Notes: generated from the sequence alone by a model not told the origin. 64,000 bases of DNA from Terribacillus saccharophilus (GCF_002272745.1 NZ_NPBD01000001.1:306296-370295), one strand, 5' to 3'. Numbered from the stretch's first letter, positions 34,231-43,700 are shown. Made by a program: numbers and translations.

Positions 34231-34264
34231 AAACCTAACACACTTTAGAGTGAAAGTTGGGTTT
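34231..34264 (+). promoter_or_regulatory. Leader hairpin directly before the erythromycin-esterase homologue
   Basis: AAACCTAAC (34231-34239) and GTTGGGTTT (34256-34264) pair with one mismatch; CACT/AGTG make an inner stem. It ends two bases before the ATG, in place of a normal ribosome site. Confidence 0.45.
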
Positions 34265-34266
34265 GA

Positions 34267-35532
34267 ATGGACTTAAAGGTCATACAATCAATCAAAAAAC
34301 ACGCAATTCCGTTAACAGATGAAGCGGATTTAAGTATCATCAATGAAAAAACAGGCAGTGCAAAATATGTTTTGTTGGGAGAAGCATCGCATGGTACGTC
34401 CGAATTCTATACGCTACGTGCTGAGATAACCAAAAAGCTGATTACGGAGAAGGGTTTTACCTTTGTAGCAGTGGAAGGGGACTGGCCGGCATGTCAGGCT
34501 GTAAACCGGTATATTAAAGGATACGATACGGAGAGTACATCAGCTAGGGATGCCCTCAGCAGTTTTAATCGATGGCCAACATGGATGTGGGCGAACGAAG
34601 AAATTATCGATTTGATAGAATGGATGAAAGAATACAATGAAAAGCACAATGTGCAGCCGAAAGTTGGCTTTTACGGAATAGACATGTACAGTCTTTGGGA
34701 ATCGATGGAGGAAGTGATTGCTTACTTAACGAAGATTGATTCTCCTGACGTGGAGATAGCAAAAAAAGCATTTACTTGTTTTGAGCCATTCAACAGGGAC
34801 AACCAAGAATATGCTGTTTCTGCTGGTTTGTATTCTGAAGGCTGTATTGACGAAGTAGCCAAGCTTTTGGCAACGATTCAAAAAAAGAAAGATCAGTATC
34901 CATGTGAAGAAGAGCTCCGTCTGAACCTGGAGGTAAATGCACTTGTAGCATATAATGCAGAGCATTATTATCGTTCTATGGTTGTCCGTGATGAGGAATC
35001 ATGGAACATAAGAGATACCCATATGGTGCATGCGCTGAATGAAGTAATGAAGTTTTATGGATCAAAAGGTAAGGCGATCGTTTGGGAGCATAATACACAC
35101 GTTGGAGACGCCCGGGCTACAGATATGGGGCATAACGGGATGGTCAATGTAGGAGAGCTAATACGGCAGCAAAATGCTCCTGAGGATGTGTATGTAATAG
35201 GCTTCGGTACGCACAGAGGAACTGTAATAGCAGCAGATGAATGGGGAGTCAATCATGATGTGAAGATTGTTCCAAAAGCGGTTAGGGGATCCTGGGAAGA
35301 TCTCATGCATCGAGCTGGAGCATTCGATAAAATGCTCTTTTTCGATAAAGAAAATGAACATTTATTCCAACAGAAAATCGGACATCGAGCTATCGGAGTA
35401 GTGTATCGGCCGGAGTTTGAACAGTTCGGTAATTATGTTCCCTCTCATATGGCCCAGCGGTATGATGGGTTTATCTATATTGATGAAACAAATGCTTTAA
35501 GTCCTTTGGCAGTCGAGAGGGTTTTGCTTTAA
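34267..35532 (+). CDS. Erythromycin-esterase family protein
   Basis: 421 residues of the EreA/EreB-like superfamily (also succinoglycan-biosynthesis-like hydrolases). Features include the active-site GEASHGTSEFY with Glu and His, the VEGDWPACQAVNRY segment, GFYGIDMYSLWESM and the later WEHNTHVGDARATDMG with the second conserved His-containing loop. Chromosomal homologues are common in Bacillaceae and often of unknown substrate; macrolide inactivation is not established. There is no convincing Shine-Dalgarno, and a hairpin ends at the ATG. It is a single-gene unit closed by a bidirectional terminator. Confidence 0.8.
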   Translation: MDLKVIQSIKKHAIPLTDEADLSIINEKTGSAKYVLLGEASHGTSEFYTLRAEITKKLITEKGFTFVAVEGDWPACQAVNRYIKGYDTESTSARDALSSFNRWPTWMWANEEIIDLIEWMKEYNEKHNVQPKVGFYGIDMYSLWESMEEVIAYLTKIDSPDVEIAKKAFTCFEPFNRDNQEYAVSAGLYSEGCIDEVAKLLATIQKKKDQYPCEEELRLNLEVNALVAYNAEHYYRSMVVRDEESWNIRDTHMVHALNEVMKFYGSKGKAIVWEHNTHVGDARATDMGHNGMVNVGELIRQQNAPEDVYVIGFGTHRGTVIAADEWGVNHDVKIVPKAVRGSWEDLMHRAGAFDKMLFFDKENEHLFQQKIGHRAIGVVYRPEFEQFGNYVPSHMAQRYDGFIYIDETNALSPLAVERVLL

Positions 35533-35546
35533 GGTAATATATTTCC

Positions 35547-35576
35547 GAGGAGTCGTTATAATTTCGACTCCTCTTT
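35547..35576. terminator. Bidirectional terminator
   Basis: GAGGAGTCG (35547-35555) and CGACTCCTC (35565-35573) pair perfectly, flanked by A/T-rich sequence on both sides. It separates two convergent genes. Confidence 0.75.
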
Positions 35577-35635
35577 GAATATATTCAAATTTCCTGTCTG
35601 AACTGCTTTATTATAATAAGAGGAAGAACTCTAAA

Positions 35636-36388
35636 TCAATGTACTCCAAGGTAATCTAAAGCATCCTTTACTGTAGACATCGTTGGTGAGGATAACAAGC
35701 TAAGATCCATTTCAACTGCTTCTATCGCAAGCTCTGGTCTTATACCAGTAAAGATAGACTTTATACCGAGCAAAGAGAGAACGTGATTAATCTTGAAGAG
35801 ATAATCTGTTACAACTTTGTCCAATTGTAAGATACCTGAGAAATCAATAATTAAACATTGCACATCCTGCTGCTTTGCCTTGTGAGGAACCAGTTGTAAA
35901 AGCTGTCTTGCACGCTCTTCGTCAATTGAACCAACTAATGGTAAAATGGCTATTCCGTTTAAAAGGGGCACGAGAGTAGCTGAAAGTTCATTGATTTGGT
36001 TCATCATTTCCCTGTTTTTTCTCTGAGCTTCTTTCTTGTCAGAGATGTCTCTTACATATGTTTGAATAGCCTTCGTATCCTCAATGAAAACAGGATGACA
36101 ATATAATTCCACATCTGCAGTTGTACCGTCCAGTTTGAAGATCGATTCCTCTATTACTTCAGCAGGCTTAGTATAGGCTGACTGAATTCTTTTTCGAATC
36201 GCTGATTTGGAACTCTCATGAAAAATATCCAATGGACTTGCTCCGATAAGATCTTCTCTTTTTCCATTAAAGAATACTTCAGCAGCATGGTTAACATAAA
36301 TTACCTTTAAATCTGTATGTACAATTAAGGGATCCAATGAATATTCAATAACTTCGCGGTAATTAATTTTCGATATGTCTTCACTCAT
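35636..36388 (-). CDS. PAS-STAS protein of the RsbR/stressosome type
   Basis: 250 residues: an N-terminal PAS domain (about residues 8-120, IVHTDLKVIYVNHAAEVFFN to IQTYVRDISD), a linker helix, and a C-terminal STAS domain (about 140-245, LNGIAILPLVGSIDEERARQLL and LIIDFSGILQLDKVVTDYLFKI). This is the layout of non-haem RsbR paralogues and YtvA, which join the stressosome and gate sigma-B. The PAS domain lacks the flavin-binding cysteine motif of LOV domains (no NCRFLQ), so the signal is unknown. ATG 36388 follows AGGAGGG at 5 nt. Stand-alone gene. Confidence 0.8.
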   Translation of the reverse strand: MSEDISKINYREVIEYSLDPLIVHTDLKVIYVNHAAEVFFNGKREDLIGASPLDIFHESSKSAIRKRIQSAYTKPAEVIEESIFKLDGTTADVELYCHPVFIEDTKAIQTYVRDISDKKEAQRKNREMMNQINELSATLVPLLNGIAILPLVGSIDEERARQLLQLVPHKAKQQDVQCLIIDFSGILQLDKVVTDYLFKINHVLSLLGIKSIFTGIRPELAIEAVEMDLSLLSSPTMSTVKDALDYLGVH

Positions 36389-36497
36389 CTTATCCCTCCT
36401 AGTGAAAGTATAGAGAAGTTTGGATAGGTTAACAAGTCAAGTATCATTTGCTTCGAGTTTACAAAGGATGATTATAGATAATATCATTTTTTCTTAT

Positions 36498-36540
36498 AGA
36501 AAAAAGATTGCAGAGAATCAAGAAGCTTCTCTGCAATCTT
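36498..36540 (-). terminator. Terminator after the tusA-like gene
   Basis: AAGATTGCAGAGAA (minus strand, 36540-36527) pairs perfectly with TTCTCTGCAATCTT (36517-36504), followed by a T-run on the minus strand. It is 3 nt after the stop. Confidence 0.85.
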
Positions 36541-36543
36541 CTT

Positions 36544-36768
36544 TTATTTCTTTTTAATTGTAATAGTCCAGGCAGCTTCGCCTAATTGCTCATATGCGGT
36601 CACTTCATGACCTGCTTCCGCCGCCCAGCGGGGGATGGATTCTGTCCCTTGTGTACAATCAAATTGTACTTCCAGCTCATCACCTGTCTGGATTTCTTTT
36701 ATTGCTTCTTTTGCTTCTACTAGTGGAAATGGACAAACCATACCCATTACTTCCAATGTTTTTTTCAT
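36544..36768 (-). CDS. TusA/SirA-family sulfurtransferase
   Basis: A 74-residue TusA fold. The reactive cysteine is in the family motif CPFP (C12-P15), and a typical second half reads GDELEVQFDCTQGTESIPRW. It is encoded 15 nt after a YeeE/YedE-type transporter on the same strand. That pairing is known to take up thiosulfate: the transporter moves it through the membrane and the TusA-like partner (TsuB) accepts the sulfur. A strong terminator follows at once. ATG 36768 has a GGAG-like site upstream. Confidence 0.85.
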   Translation of the reverse strand: MKKTLEVMGMVCPFPLVEAKEAIKEIQTGDELEVQFDCTQGTESIPRWAAEAGHEVTAYEQLGEAAWTITIKKK

Positions 36769-36783
36769 TTCTATACACTCCTT

Positions 36784-37845
36784 CTAAGCAGTTGCTGCTT
36801 GTGCAGTTTGTCTAGTCTTCTTACGCGGACGTACAAATACAAAGTATGACGCAGTCCATGTGCCTAACATCATGAACCCTAAAGAGATCCATCCTTGCCA
36901 TGTCATCATGGCGGTCATCACCAAACCGTTTCCAATGGAGCAGCCGCCGGCTAAACCAGCTCCGAATCCCATCATTAATCCGCCGCTAAAACTATTAATA
37001 GTCGTTTTGAGGTCAGGAAGTCGGAATCTAAACTCACCACTCATTTTTGCAGCAAATAGTGAACCTAAGAAAATACCGAGTACGAGGAATACACCCCAAT
37101 TGATGAAGCTTAGTTCTCCTGTAACCAAGTATTGCAGAATATTAGCAGAAGGCGTTGTAATTCCTAATCCAGAAATCCGACCCGTAGCGACACTTAAAGG
37201 CCACGCAAGGATAGCGATGAGTCCGATAAGAATTGCAGTGACGAATGGATGCCAGCGTTTTTCGAAAAGAATATGTGCAAGGCCGGATTTTTTCGGTTTT
37301 AAACCGGGGATTTTAACCGTAGGTTTTCTTAAAGTACGGTATACAACAAATCCGACGATGGCAACAAGAACAGCAATTAAGATCCAGTTATTCATGCCGA
37401 ATGTTGCAGCAATAGAGTTAGATTCAAGCTGTACCTCTTTTACAGCTGTGTCCAAAGGCAGCAAAACCCCTGATTTCATCATTGCAGCTACAAGCATATA
37501 GCCAGCCAATGCAATCCAGCTGCCAATTAATCCTTCTCCTGCGCGATACCAAGTACCTGTTGCGCACCCGCCAGCAAATATTATGCCGATACCAAAGATA
37601 AAGGAACCAATGATTACAGCTACAATCGGCAGTGATCCTGCATTAAATTCAAATACTCCTAAACTAATTAATGTATATACCCCAACACTTTGAATTGCTA
37701 TAGCAATTAACAATGCATAAAACATGCGATTATCTTTCGCTAAATACATATCGCGAAAGCCACCTGTTAAACAAAAACGACCGCGCTGCATCACAAATCC
37801 AAGCAGCGCCCCGCATAGTAAACCTGTTAAAATCATTTGAAGCAT
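36784..37845 (-). CDS. tsuA: YeeE/YedE-family thiosulfate transporter (TsuA-like)
   Basis: 353 residues with about nine to ten hydrophobic helices. It has the cysteine-containing hallmark loops of TsuA: GRFCLTGGFRD near the N terminus, GGCATGTWYRAGEG in the middle and GGCSIGNGLV near the C terminus. In characterised TsuA these cysteines form hydrogen bonds with thiosulfate along the path. It forms a two-gene operon with the sulfurtransferase gene 15 nt downstream. The start ATG 37845 follows GAGAGGTG at 7 nt. Confidence 0.85.
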   Translation of the reverse strand: MLQMILTGLLCGALLGFVMQRGRFCLTGGFRDMYLAKDNRMFYALLIAIAIQSVGVYTLISLGVFEFNAGSLPIVAVIIGSFIFGIGIIFAGGCATGTWYRAGEGLIGSWIALAGYMLVAAMMKSGVLLPLDTAVKEVQLESNSIAATFGMNNWILIAVLVAIVGFVVYRTLRKPTVKIPGLKPKKSGLAHILFEKRWHPFVTAILIGLIAILAWPLSVATGRISGLGITTPSANILQYLVTGELSFINWGVFLVLGIFLGSLFAAKMSGEFRFRLPDLKTTINSFSGGLMMGFGAGLAGGCSIGNGLVMTAMMTWQGWISLGFMMLGTWTASYFVFVRPRKKTRQTAQAATA

Positions 37846-38109
37846 GTAAGCACCTCTCTTATTCCGAGTATTCTTATAGGTTTTATAATAATGTTTAGCT
37901 ACTTCGGAATCAACCCCTAATTTTTTTATTCTGAATTTATTAGTAAGAGAAATGATACCAACAAGGACAAGTAGAACCGATCAGCTTTACAGCATCTGCC
38001 GCCTGTTTGATATGATGAGCAACGAGCGTATCCAGGATTGGTTAGTTTAAATTGGGTATTTTTGTAAGGTTATAATTATGATAAAGTTTGTTTATGAAGG
38101 GGGAGTAAG

Positions 38110-38547
38110 GTGAAGCAAATCATTTTTCTATTGTTATTGGTCTTTATAGCAGGTTGTGAGACAGAGCTTGAGCCAAGTAAGTATGCAGATGAATTGAAGT
38201 CTGCAAAGGACGTACTGATCGAAATAGAAGATGACAGCTTAAAAACGGAAGATGGTTTTAAATTTCATATAAAAAACAATAGCGAATATCCCATTGCTAT
38301 AGGTCGTGAATATGTCCTTGAAAAATATGATAAGAAGAAAGAAGAATGGTTACAGATACCGCTTAAAGACAATATGGGTTTTCAAGAGGATGGTATATTC
38401 ATTGATTCTGGTACTGAAATAAGTTTTTTTGCATCGTTCGATATTTTCAATTACAACTTTCCAAAGGGTGATTACCGCATTATAAAGGTTCTGTCTTCAG
38501 AAGGAGATGGACTTTTATTGTATGATGATTTCAAAATTATTAAGTAA
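38110..38547 (+). CDS. Lipoprotein with an Ig-like fold domain
   Basis: 145 residues starting at GTG 38110, after GGGGGAG. The N-terminal lipobox (LLVFIAGC, Cys16) predicts export and lipid anchoring outside the membrane. The mature part (residues 17-145) looks like a beta-sandwich: FKFHIKNNSEYPIAIGREY, EWLQIPLKDN and FPKGDYRIIKVL. This is the pattern of the bacterial Ig-like (Big_14-type) domain found in small Bacillus lipoproteins. Function unknown. The next gene begins 20 nt later on the same strand and may be co-transcribed. Confidence 0.65.
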   Translation: MKQIIFLLLLVFIAGCETELEPSKYADELKSAKDVLIEIEDDSLKTEDGFKFHIKNNSEYPIAIGREYVLEKYDKKKEEWLQIPLKDNMGFQEDGIFIDSGTEISFFASFDIFNYNFPKGDYRIIKVLSSEGDGLLLYDDFKIIK

Positions 38548-38567
38548 AGATAGAAAGGAGTCGGAAT

Positions 38568-39455
38568 ATGAAAAAAGTGATTATTGCTGGAGGAACAGGC
38601 TTTATTGGGGAATTCTTTAAAAAGAGATTTCAGGAATTAGGATACGATGTCAGTATTATCTCAAGGCAAAAACAACATATCCATTGGGAAGATAGATTGT
38701 CCATTCAAAGATCATTGGAAGGCGCCGAACTTCTCATCAACCTTGCAGGTAAATCTGTGAATTGCAGATACAATGAAACGAATAAGCAAGAAATAATGAA
38801 TTCAAGGGTAGCAACCACGAAAATATTAGGCGAAGCTGTCCAATCCTGCAGTAATCCTCCTGAACTTTGGATTAATAGCAGTACGGCAACCATTTATCGT
38901 CACGCAGAAGATCGCCCGATGACAGAAGCTGAAGGGGAAATAGGTTTGGGCTTTTCTGTCGATGTTGCTACGAAATGGGAGGAGACATTCTTTTCATATA
39001 AATTGTCCCAAACAAGACAAATAGCTTTGCGCATAGCTATTGTGTTGGGTAAAGGCGGCGGAGTCATGACTCCATACCGTAATTTAGTGCGTTTCGGTTT
39101 GGGAGGCATACAAGGTTCAGGAAAGCAGATGTTTAGCTGGATACATATTGAAGACTTATTTCAAATTATACTCTTCGTGAAAGATAGGAAGGAGTTGAGC
39201 GGTGTTTTCAATTGTTCTGCACCGCAACCTGTTACAAACCGTGAATTAATGAATATACTAAGACATGAAATGAATGCTCCGCTCGGTTTGCCCGCCCCTA
39301 AGTGGATGCTGAAGATAGGATCAGTATTCATTCGGACTGAAACAGAGTTGGTTCTGAAAAGCCGTTGGGTCATTCCTGATCGATTAGAACGTGAAGGTTA
39401 CAACTTCAGATTTAAAACACTTGATCATACATTACAAAACATTTTGCATGCATGA
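38568..39455 (+). CDS. yfhF: NAD-dependent epimerase/dehydratase, TIGR01777 (YfhF-like)
   Basis: 295 residues of the extended SDR superfamily. The N-terminal GGTGFIGEFF cofactor turn is followed by INLAGKSVNCRYNE, typical of the TIGR01777/YfhF branch, and WINSSTATIYRHAEDRPMTE, which replaces the normal YxxxK pair. The DUF1731 C-terminal domain begins near residue 240 (PAPKWMLKIG, LKSRWVIPDRLEREGYNF). The reaction is unknown. B. subtilis YfhF has the same size. ATG 38568 follows AAAGGAG at 7 nt; it lies 20 nt after the lipoprotein gene. Confidence 0.88.
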   Translation: MKKVIIAGGTGFIGEFFKKRFQELGYDVSIISRQKQHIHWEDRLSIQRSLEGAELLINLAGKSVNCRYNETNKQEIMNSRVATTKILGEAVQSCSNPPELWINSSTATIYRHAEDRPMTEAEGEIGLGFSVDVATKWEETFFSYKLSQTRQIALRIAIVLGKGGGVMTPYRNLVRFGLGGIQGSGKQMFSWIHIEDLFQIILFVKDRKELSGVFNCSAPQPVTNRELMNILRHEMNAPLGLPAPKWMLKIGSVFIRTETELVLKSRWVIPDRLEREGYNFRFKTLDHTLQNILHA

Positions 39456-39565
39456 ACAGTCTGCAAGAATAAAACTTCGGATTACCATGCTTTATTCTTT
39501 TAAAAAAATATATTGTATATGAACAGAATCCGGAAGAAATGTAACCGATGTTTATTAACACCCTC

Positions 39566-39597
39566 AAAGAACTTCTACAGAGGTTCTTTTATTTTTT
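39566..39597 (+). terminator. Terminator after the yfhF-like gene
   Basis: AAAGAAC and GTTCTTT with extra inner pairs, followed by a T-rich tail. About 110 nt after the stop. Confidence 0.65.
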
Positions 39598-39645
39598 GAC
39601 TACTAAATAACTTGTTAAACAATTCAGGAGCTTGGTACCTATAAA

Positions 39646-39660
39646 ATGTAAGCGCTTTAA
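39646..39660 (+). promoter_or_regulatory. Candidate cre site before the GH30 gene
   Basis: ATGTAAGCGCTTTAA resembles cre with one consensus mismatch and is nearly identical to the site at 10690-10704. Catabolite repression of this polysaccharide enzyme would be expected. Confidence 0.5.
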
Positions 39661-39717
39661 TTTATATTGAGTAGTATAGAGAATGTCTTACATCAATTGA
39701 AGGAAAGGATGAAGACA

Positions 39718-41631
39718 ATGCGTGTACTAAAACGAATTTCGAAACCGTTTTTGATTGTTCTTATTGCTTTTCTTATTCTGTCGATGAATCCAGGCTTGAA
39801 CGAAGCCAAACCTAAGCAAGAAGAAGTGAAGGTATGGTTTAGTTCCGAAAATGCTCCGGCTGACCGAAGCTGGTACGATGGACCAAAAGAAATAACGTAT
39901 AAGCTGGATCAGCAGTCATCTCTCAAAATTACGAACGAAAAGGAAATCAACGGGACGACGATCTTTGTAGACCCAGACAAGCAGTATCAGCAGATGCTTG
40001 GAGTTGGTACTTCTTTAGAGGAATCTTCTATCTTTAATTTGTCGAAAATGGCTCCTGGTAAGCGAAAACAAGCACTTAGAGATCTGTTTGATCCGAAAAA
40101 AGGAATTGGAATGGATGTTATTCGGATCACGATTGGAACGTCGGATTTTACCGCACAAGATGCATTTTACACGTATAATGATATTCCTATTACAGAAACA
40201 GATTATGATTTAAGCGAGTTTTCGATTCAACGTGATATTGATTTGAATATTGTTTCAACCTTAAAGGAAGCGCTCAAAATTAATCCGGACATTAAAATAT
40301 TTGCCTCACCATGGAGTCCGCCAGCTTGGATGAAAACGAATAACAGCTTAATTGGCGGGCGGTTAGAAGAGAAGAATACAGAAGTACTTGCTGCTTATTA
40401 TCGGAAATTTGTCCAATCATACAAAGAACAGGGCATTCCAATCTATGCAATGACAATGCAAAATGAACCGCTGTTGGAGATAGATTATCCGAGTATGTAT
40501 ATGACGCCGGAACAGCAAAGTGAGTTGGCGGTTTTACTCCGGGGGGAACTGGATACCCATCATTTAGATACAAAACTATGGACATTTGATCATAATTTCA
40601 GTGAAGCACGTGATTACGTTTCAACCGTCTTCGAAGACGATGCGGCAAATGATTCGATAGCTGGTATCGCATTTCACGATTATGCTGGTGACCCTAAAAC
40701 GATGGGAGAAATTAGCCGGGATTATCCTGATAAAAGCCTTCATCTTACCGAGAGATCTGTCTGGGGGACTGCAGGAGCAGATAGAATTGCTCAATATTTT
40801 AGAAACGGTGCGGCTAGCTACAATGCATGGGTAACAATGCTCGATAGCAACATCAGTACCCACCATTGGATCGGTACTCCGGATCCAACAATGTTGATTC
40901 AAAATGCAGATAACGTAAATAAGTATTGGAAGATACCAATCTATTATATGACTGGTAATTACTCAAAGTTTGTTGATCGTGGTGCGAAGCGGATTGACAG
41001 TAACTACGGATCTCGTGATTCCGTTACAAATGTTTCTTTCTTAAATCCTGATAATTCTATCGTAACAGTGGTTACCAATCAGACAGACAAAGCCCAAAAG
41101 TTTCGCGTTGTAGCAGAGGGCAAGCAATTTGTTGCTACACTCCCAGCACGAACAGTAGGGACCTATGAATGGCAGCATCCTTCTCAACAGGAAAACGATA
41201 ATCTGATCGAAAACAGCAGCTTTGAAACAGGAACGTTAGATCAGTGGACGGAAAGAAATAATGGTGCTTCAGCACATAAAGCGGATGCAGATGAACCTTT
41301 TACTGGGATTTACAAACTTACACACTGGCACTGGGATTCTTATCAGCAGCAGAGCGCACAAAAGGTAACAAACGTACCAGATGGCACCTATGAGGCAAGT
41401 GTTTGGGTTCGCTCAGGCGGGGGGCAGAATAAACTGCACTTCTACGCAAAGGATTACGGCGGAGCTAAGAAAATAGCTGACATTGGCTCAAGCCCTGTAA
41501 CTAGTTATACACAGTACAAAATAGATGATATTCAGGTTACTAGCGGACAGGTTGAAGTTGGAGTATGTTCTGATGCTAATGCTGGTAATTGGGCTGCATT
41601 TGACAGATTTGAATTAAAACAGCTGAAATAA
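39718..41631 (+). CDS. Secreted GH30-family glycosidase with a C-terminal carbohydrate-binding-like domain
   Basis: 637 residues. An N-terminal helix (LKRISKPFLIVLIAFLILSM) marks export. The GH30 barrel (residues about 65-500) has the acid/base Glu250 in MTMQNEP and the nucleophile Glu345 in LTERSVWG, plus SPWSPPAWMKTN and MQNEPLLEIDYPSMY. From about residue 510 there is a separate galactose-binding-like module (LIENSSFETGTLDQWTERNN, YEASVWVRSGGGQNKLHFY). GH30 enzymes act on beta-linked glucans or glucosylceramide-like bonds; the exact substrate is unknown. ATG 39718 follows AAAGG at 8-9 nt. A partial, broken copy of its 3' end lies at 42366-43936. Confidence 0.88.
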   Translation: MRVLKRISKPFLIVLIAFLILSMNPGLNEAKPKQEEVKVWFSSENAPADRSWYDGPKEITYKLDQQSSLKITNEKEINGTTIFVDPDKQYQQMLGVGTSLEESSIFNLSKMAPGKRKQALRDLFDPKKGIGMDVIRITIGTSDFTAQDAFYTYNDIPITETDYDLSEFSIQRDIDLNIVSTLKEALKINPDIKIFASPWSPPAWMKTNNSLIGGRLEEKNTEVLAAYYRKFVQSYKEQGIPIYAMTMQNEPLLEIDYPSMYMTPEQQSELAVLLRGELDTHHLDTKLWTFDHNFSEARDYVSTVFEDDAANDSIAGIAFHDYAGDPKTMGEISRDYPDKSLHLTERSVWGTAGADRIAQYFRNGAASYNAWVTMLDSNISTHHWIGTPDPTMLIQNADNVNKYWKIPIYYMTGNYSKFVDRGAKRIDSNYGSRDSVTNVSFLNPDNSIVTVVTNQTDKAQKFRVVAEGKQFVATLPARTVGTYEWQHPSQQENDNLIENSSFETGTLDQWTERNNGASAHKADADEPFTGIYKLTHWHWDSYQQQSAQKVTNVPDGTYEASVWVRSGGGQNKLHFYAKDYGGAKKIADIGSSPVTSYTQYKIDDIQVTSGQVEVGVCSDANAGNWAAFDRFELKQLK

Positions 41632-41646
41632 TAAGTAATCTATATG

Positions 41647-41675
41647 AAGGACTGTTATTCCGAGCAGTCCTTTTT
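41647..41675 (+). terminator. Terminator after the GH30 gene
   Basis: AAGGACTG and CAGTCCTT pair, then TTTTT. The same sequence recurs at 43952-43980 after the duplicated fragment. Confidence 0.8.
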
Positions 41676-41881
41676 ATTTGCAATAAATTAAATTGTGGGA
41701 TTTCAATCTTAAAATTTCTTGTCTGCAGCTTGTCGTATTACTTAAACTAACCAGCTCAATGGAGCAAAGAAATTGAACAAGGAATTCAACGAAGATATGC
41801 AGAAATAGTCATATATAATGTTTGTTGTTGCTCTAACATTATATTCACAGTTTAATTATTTTCAAACAGGGAGGGTCTTCT

Positions 41882-42367
41882 TTGCAATTATTTTTTAAAT
41901 AGAACTGGATGGTTAGAGAAGAGTGGTATCGTTGGTGTGAAGAGTTGAATGAAGAAGAACTGCTACTAGACAGAACAGGTGGAAAGGGAAGTATATTACA
42001 TACCCTTTTCCATATAGTTGATGTCGAATGGAGTTGGGTTCGCCTCATACAAGACAAATCCGAGTTTCAGCATAGCTTCGATGCTTATAAAAGCTTGAAA
42101 ATGGTTCGAGAATTGAACGCTGAATTTCATTTAGAAGTAGAAAGCTTTGTGAACAAGTGGGATGCTAGTATGGAGGAACGCTTATTTTACGATACCTTAT
42201 CTGATGGAAGAGTTGTGACGGATACTTGGGGTGAAATCATGCGACATATTATTGCTCATGAAATTCATCATATTGGACAATTATCAATTTGGTCAAGGGA
42301 AATCGGAAAAAGCCCTGTTTCTGCAAACTTCATAGGTCGGGGTCTTTCTTCTCACTCCAGTAAATAA
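41882..42367 (+). pseudogene. DinB-family protein gene with a nonsense codon at position 7
   Basis: TTG 41882 lies 7 nt after GGGAGGG and starts MQLFFK, then TAG at 41900-41902, then NWMVREEWYRWCEELNEEEL in the same frame. DinB-like proteins normally have FxYNWxxR here, so TAG stands in the place of a tyrosine codon. The rest is intact (SILHTLFHIVDVEWSWV, IAHEIHHIGQLSIW with two metal-site histidines), including the helices of the four-helix bundle. A restart at ATG 41909 could give a protein of 152 residues that lacks helix-1 start. Point mutation is the simplest reading. Confidence 0.7.
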
Positions 42368-42858
42368 GGCAGTGGGTTCGCTCAGATGGTGGTCAGAACG
42401 AGCTTCGCTTCTATGTAAAGGGCGGAGCTAAGAAATTAGCTGACATTTTGTCCCTTTTTAATAAAGTCGGCAAGCGGCTTCATCCAATATAGGATTATTA
42501 TTTCTCCTTATATAAGATATTGTTACTTAAAGCACTCAGTTACCTAACTATTCTATTTAAATTCGGCAGCAGTATGCTGCCTATCTTATTACCTGATACT
42601 AAGCGGGGTAACTCTATTTGCAAAATTCAAAACATATAATACTACAATTACAGAAATAGATAGTATGTTACTCCCGCTCAAAGATTACGAATAACAGATA
42701 AAGAATTTTCTTTGGAAAATATTATATATCTAAGATAATTCACTTGAGGAAAATTGCACTGTTTTTTTGAAGTTAAATGGAAATTTTATGTTAAAATATA
42801 CATAATAACTGAATCAGCTTGTTTAAATAAGCATAATTTATAGAAAGGGGGTAATGTG

Positions 42859-43059
42859 ATGGGGTTTTGGTACTTACTATTGCTTTTGGTAGGTATTGTT
42901 TTTATTATTGTCGGTCTTACGAAAAAGGGTGTGCCTGCGGCTGTTAAAGTCGTTATATTGCTATTTGTTTTTGGAGTTCTATTTATCGTTATTTCATTGT
43001 TTATGTTTCTTCCTGGTAGTGATGAGATTGTTGCAGAACTGCTGCAATTAGATTGGTGA
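42859..43059 (+). CDS. Small two-helix membrane protein inside the insertion
   Basis: 66 residues from ATG 42859 (GGGGG about 7 nt upstream; a GTG directly before it is too close). Two hydrophobic helices (FWYLLLLLVGIVFIIVGL and VKVVILLFVFGVLFIVISLFMFL) with a basic loop KKGVPAAVK between, and a short acidic end. No family recognised. It is the only plus-strand gene of the 42448-43786 element. Confidence 0.55.
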   Translation: MGFWYLLLLLVGIVFIIVGLTKKGVPAAVKVVILLFVFGVLFIVISLFMFLPGSDEIVAELLQLDW

Positions 43060-43350
43060 TTTCTTATTCAATATGTCTATTTAAAGCAATCGGACGCGAT
43101 TTTTGACTAATATGTGGAATGATGTACTTAAATTAAAGGGTGCGTTAATTGAATAAAATGCCATTTAAAATCATAGGAAAAGGAGCTTGGATAATTAAGC
43201 TCCTTTTTGTGTTATTTTAAATGTTAATTTATATGTTATTTCCAGTATTAGTTACTAAATATCATTTATTTCTTCTTTTTATTAATCCAACTTGTAAAAT
43301 CTAATAAAGTTTCTAACTCTTTTGTAGTCTTGTTCTTATCACTAGATTGA

Positions 43351-43680
43351 CTAATAGATAGGACTTGAATAATTATCTTGTTTAACAAGGTTTGACGCAT
43401 TAGTATTTCTAAAGTTAGGTTTACCATATAACAGAGAGTTAACAGCACCATTCTCATAAAGTTCATCTAGTGCATATAAATAAGAATTTAAATAATCATA
43501 AGAAAAATCTTGTCCTTCACCCTTAATAATCTTCCAAACTCTATTCTCAAACTCTCCTCTTCTAGGAGAAGGATTTTTAAGCTCATCAGACAAATATTTA
43601 AGAGCTTTCTCAATAAAATTAGTTATTTTTCCATCATCAAATACAAATTTAAAGGATTTAATTAAATTGTCAGTATACAA
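43351..43680 (-). CDS. Unknown protein inside the insertion, possibly frameshifted at its C terminus
   Basis: 109 residues from TTG 43680, about 7 nt after AGGGGTG. It is helical and acidic (MYTDNLIKSFKFVFDDGKIT, ENRVWKIIKGEGQDFSYDYL) with no membrane segment. The frame ends at 43351, but an overlapping frame continues with NKIIIQVLSISQSSDKNKTT to a TAA at 43266. If one base were lost near 43380, the original protein would have about 140 residues. I do not recognise the family. Confidence 0.45.
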   Translation of the reverse strand: MYTDNLIKSFKFVFDDGKITNFIEKALKYLSDELKNPSPRRGEFENRVWKIIKGEGQDFSYDYLNSYLYALDELYENGAVNSLLYGKPNFRNTNASNLVKQDNYSSPIY

Positions 43681-43700
43681 AAAGTATCACCCCTAAACAA

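Noticed and set aside
36860..37501. 213-codon plus-strand frame opposite tsuA
   Set aside because: Antisense shadow of a conserved membrane protein gene; no start signals.
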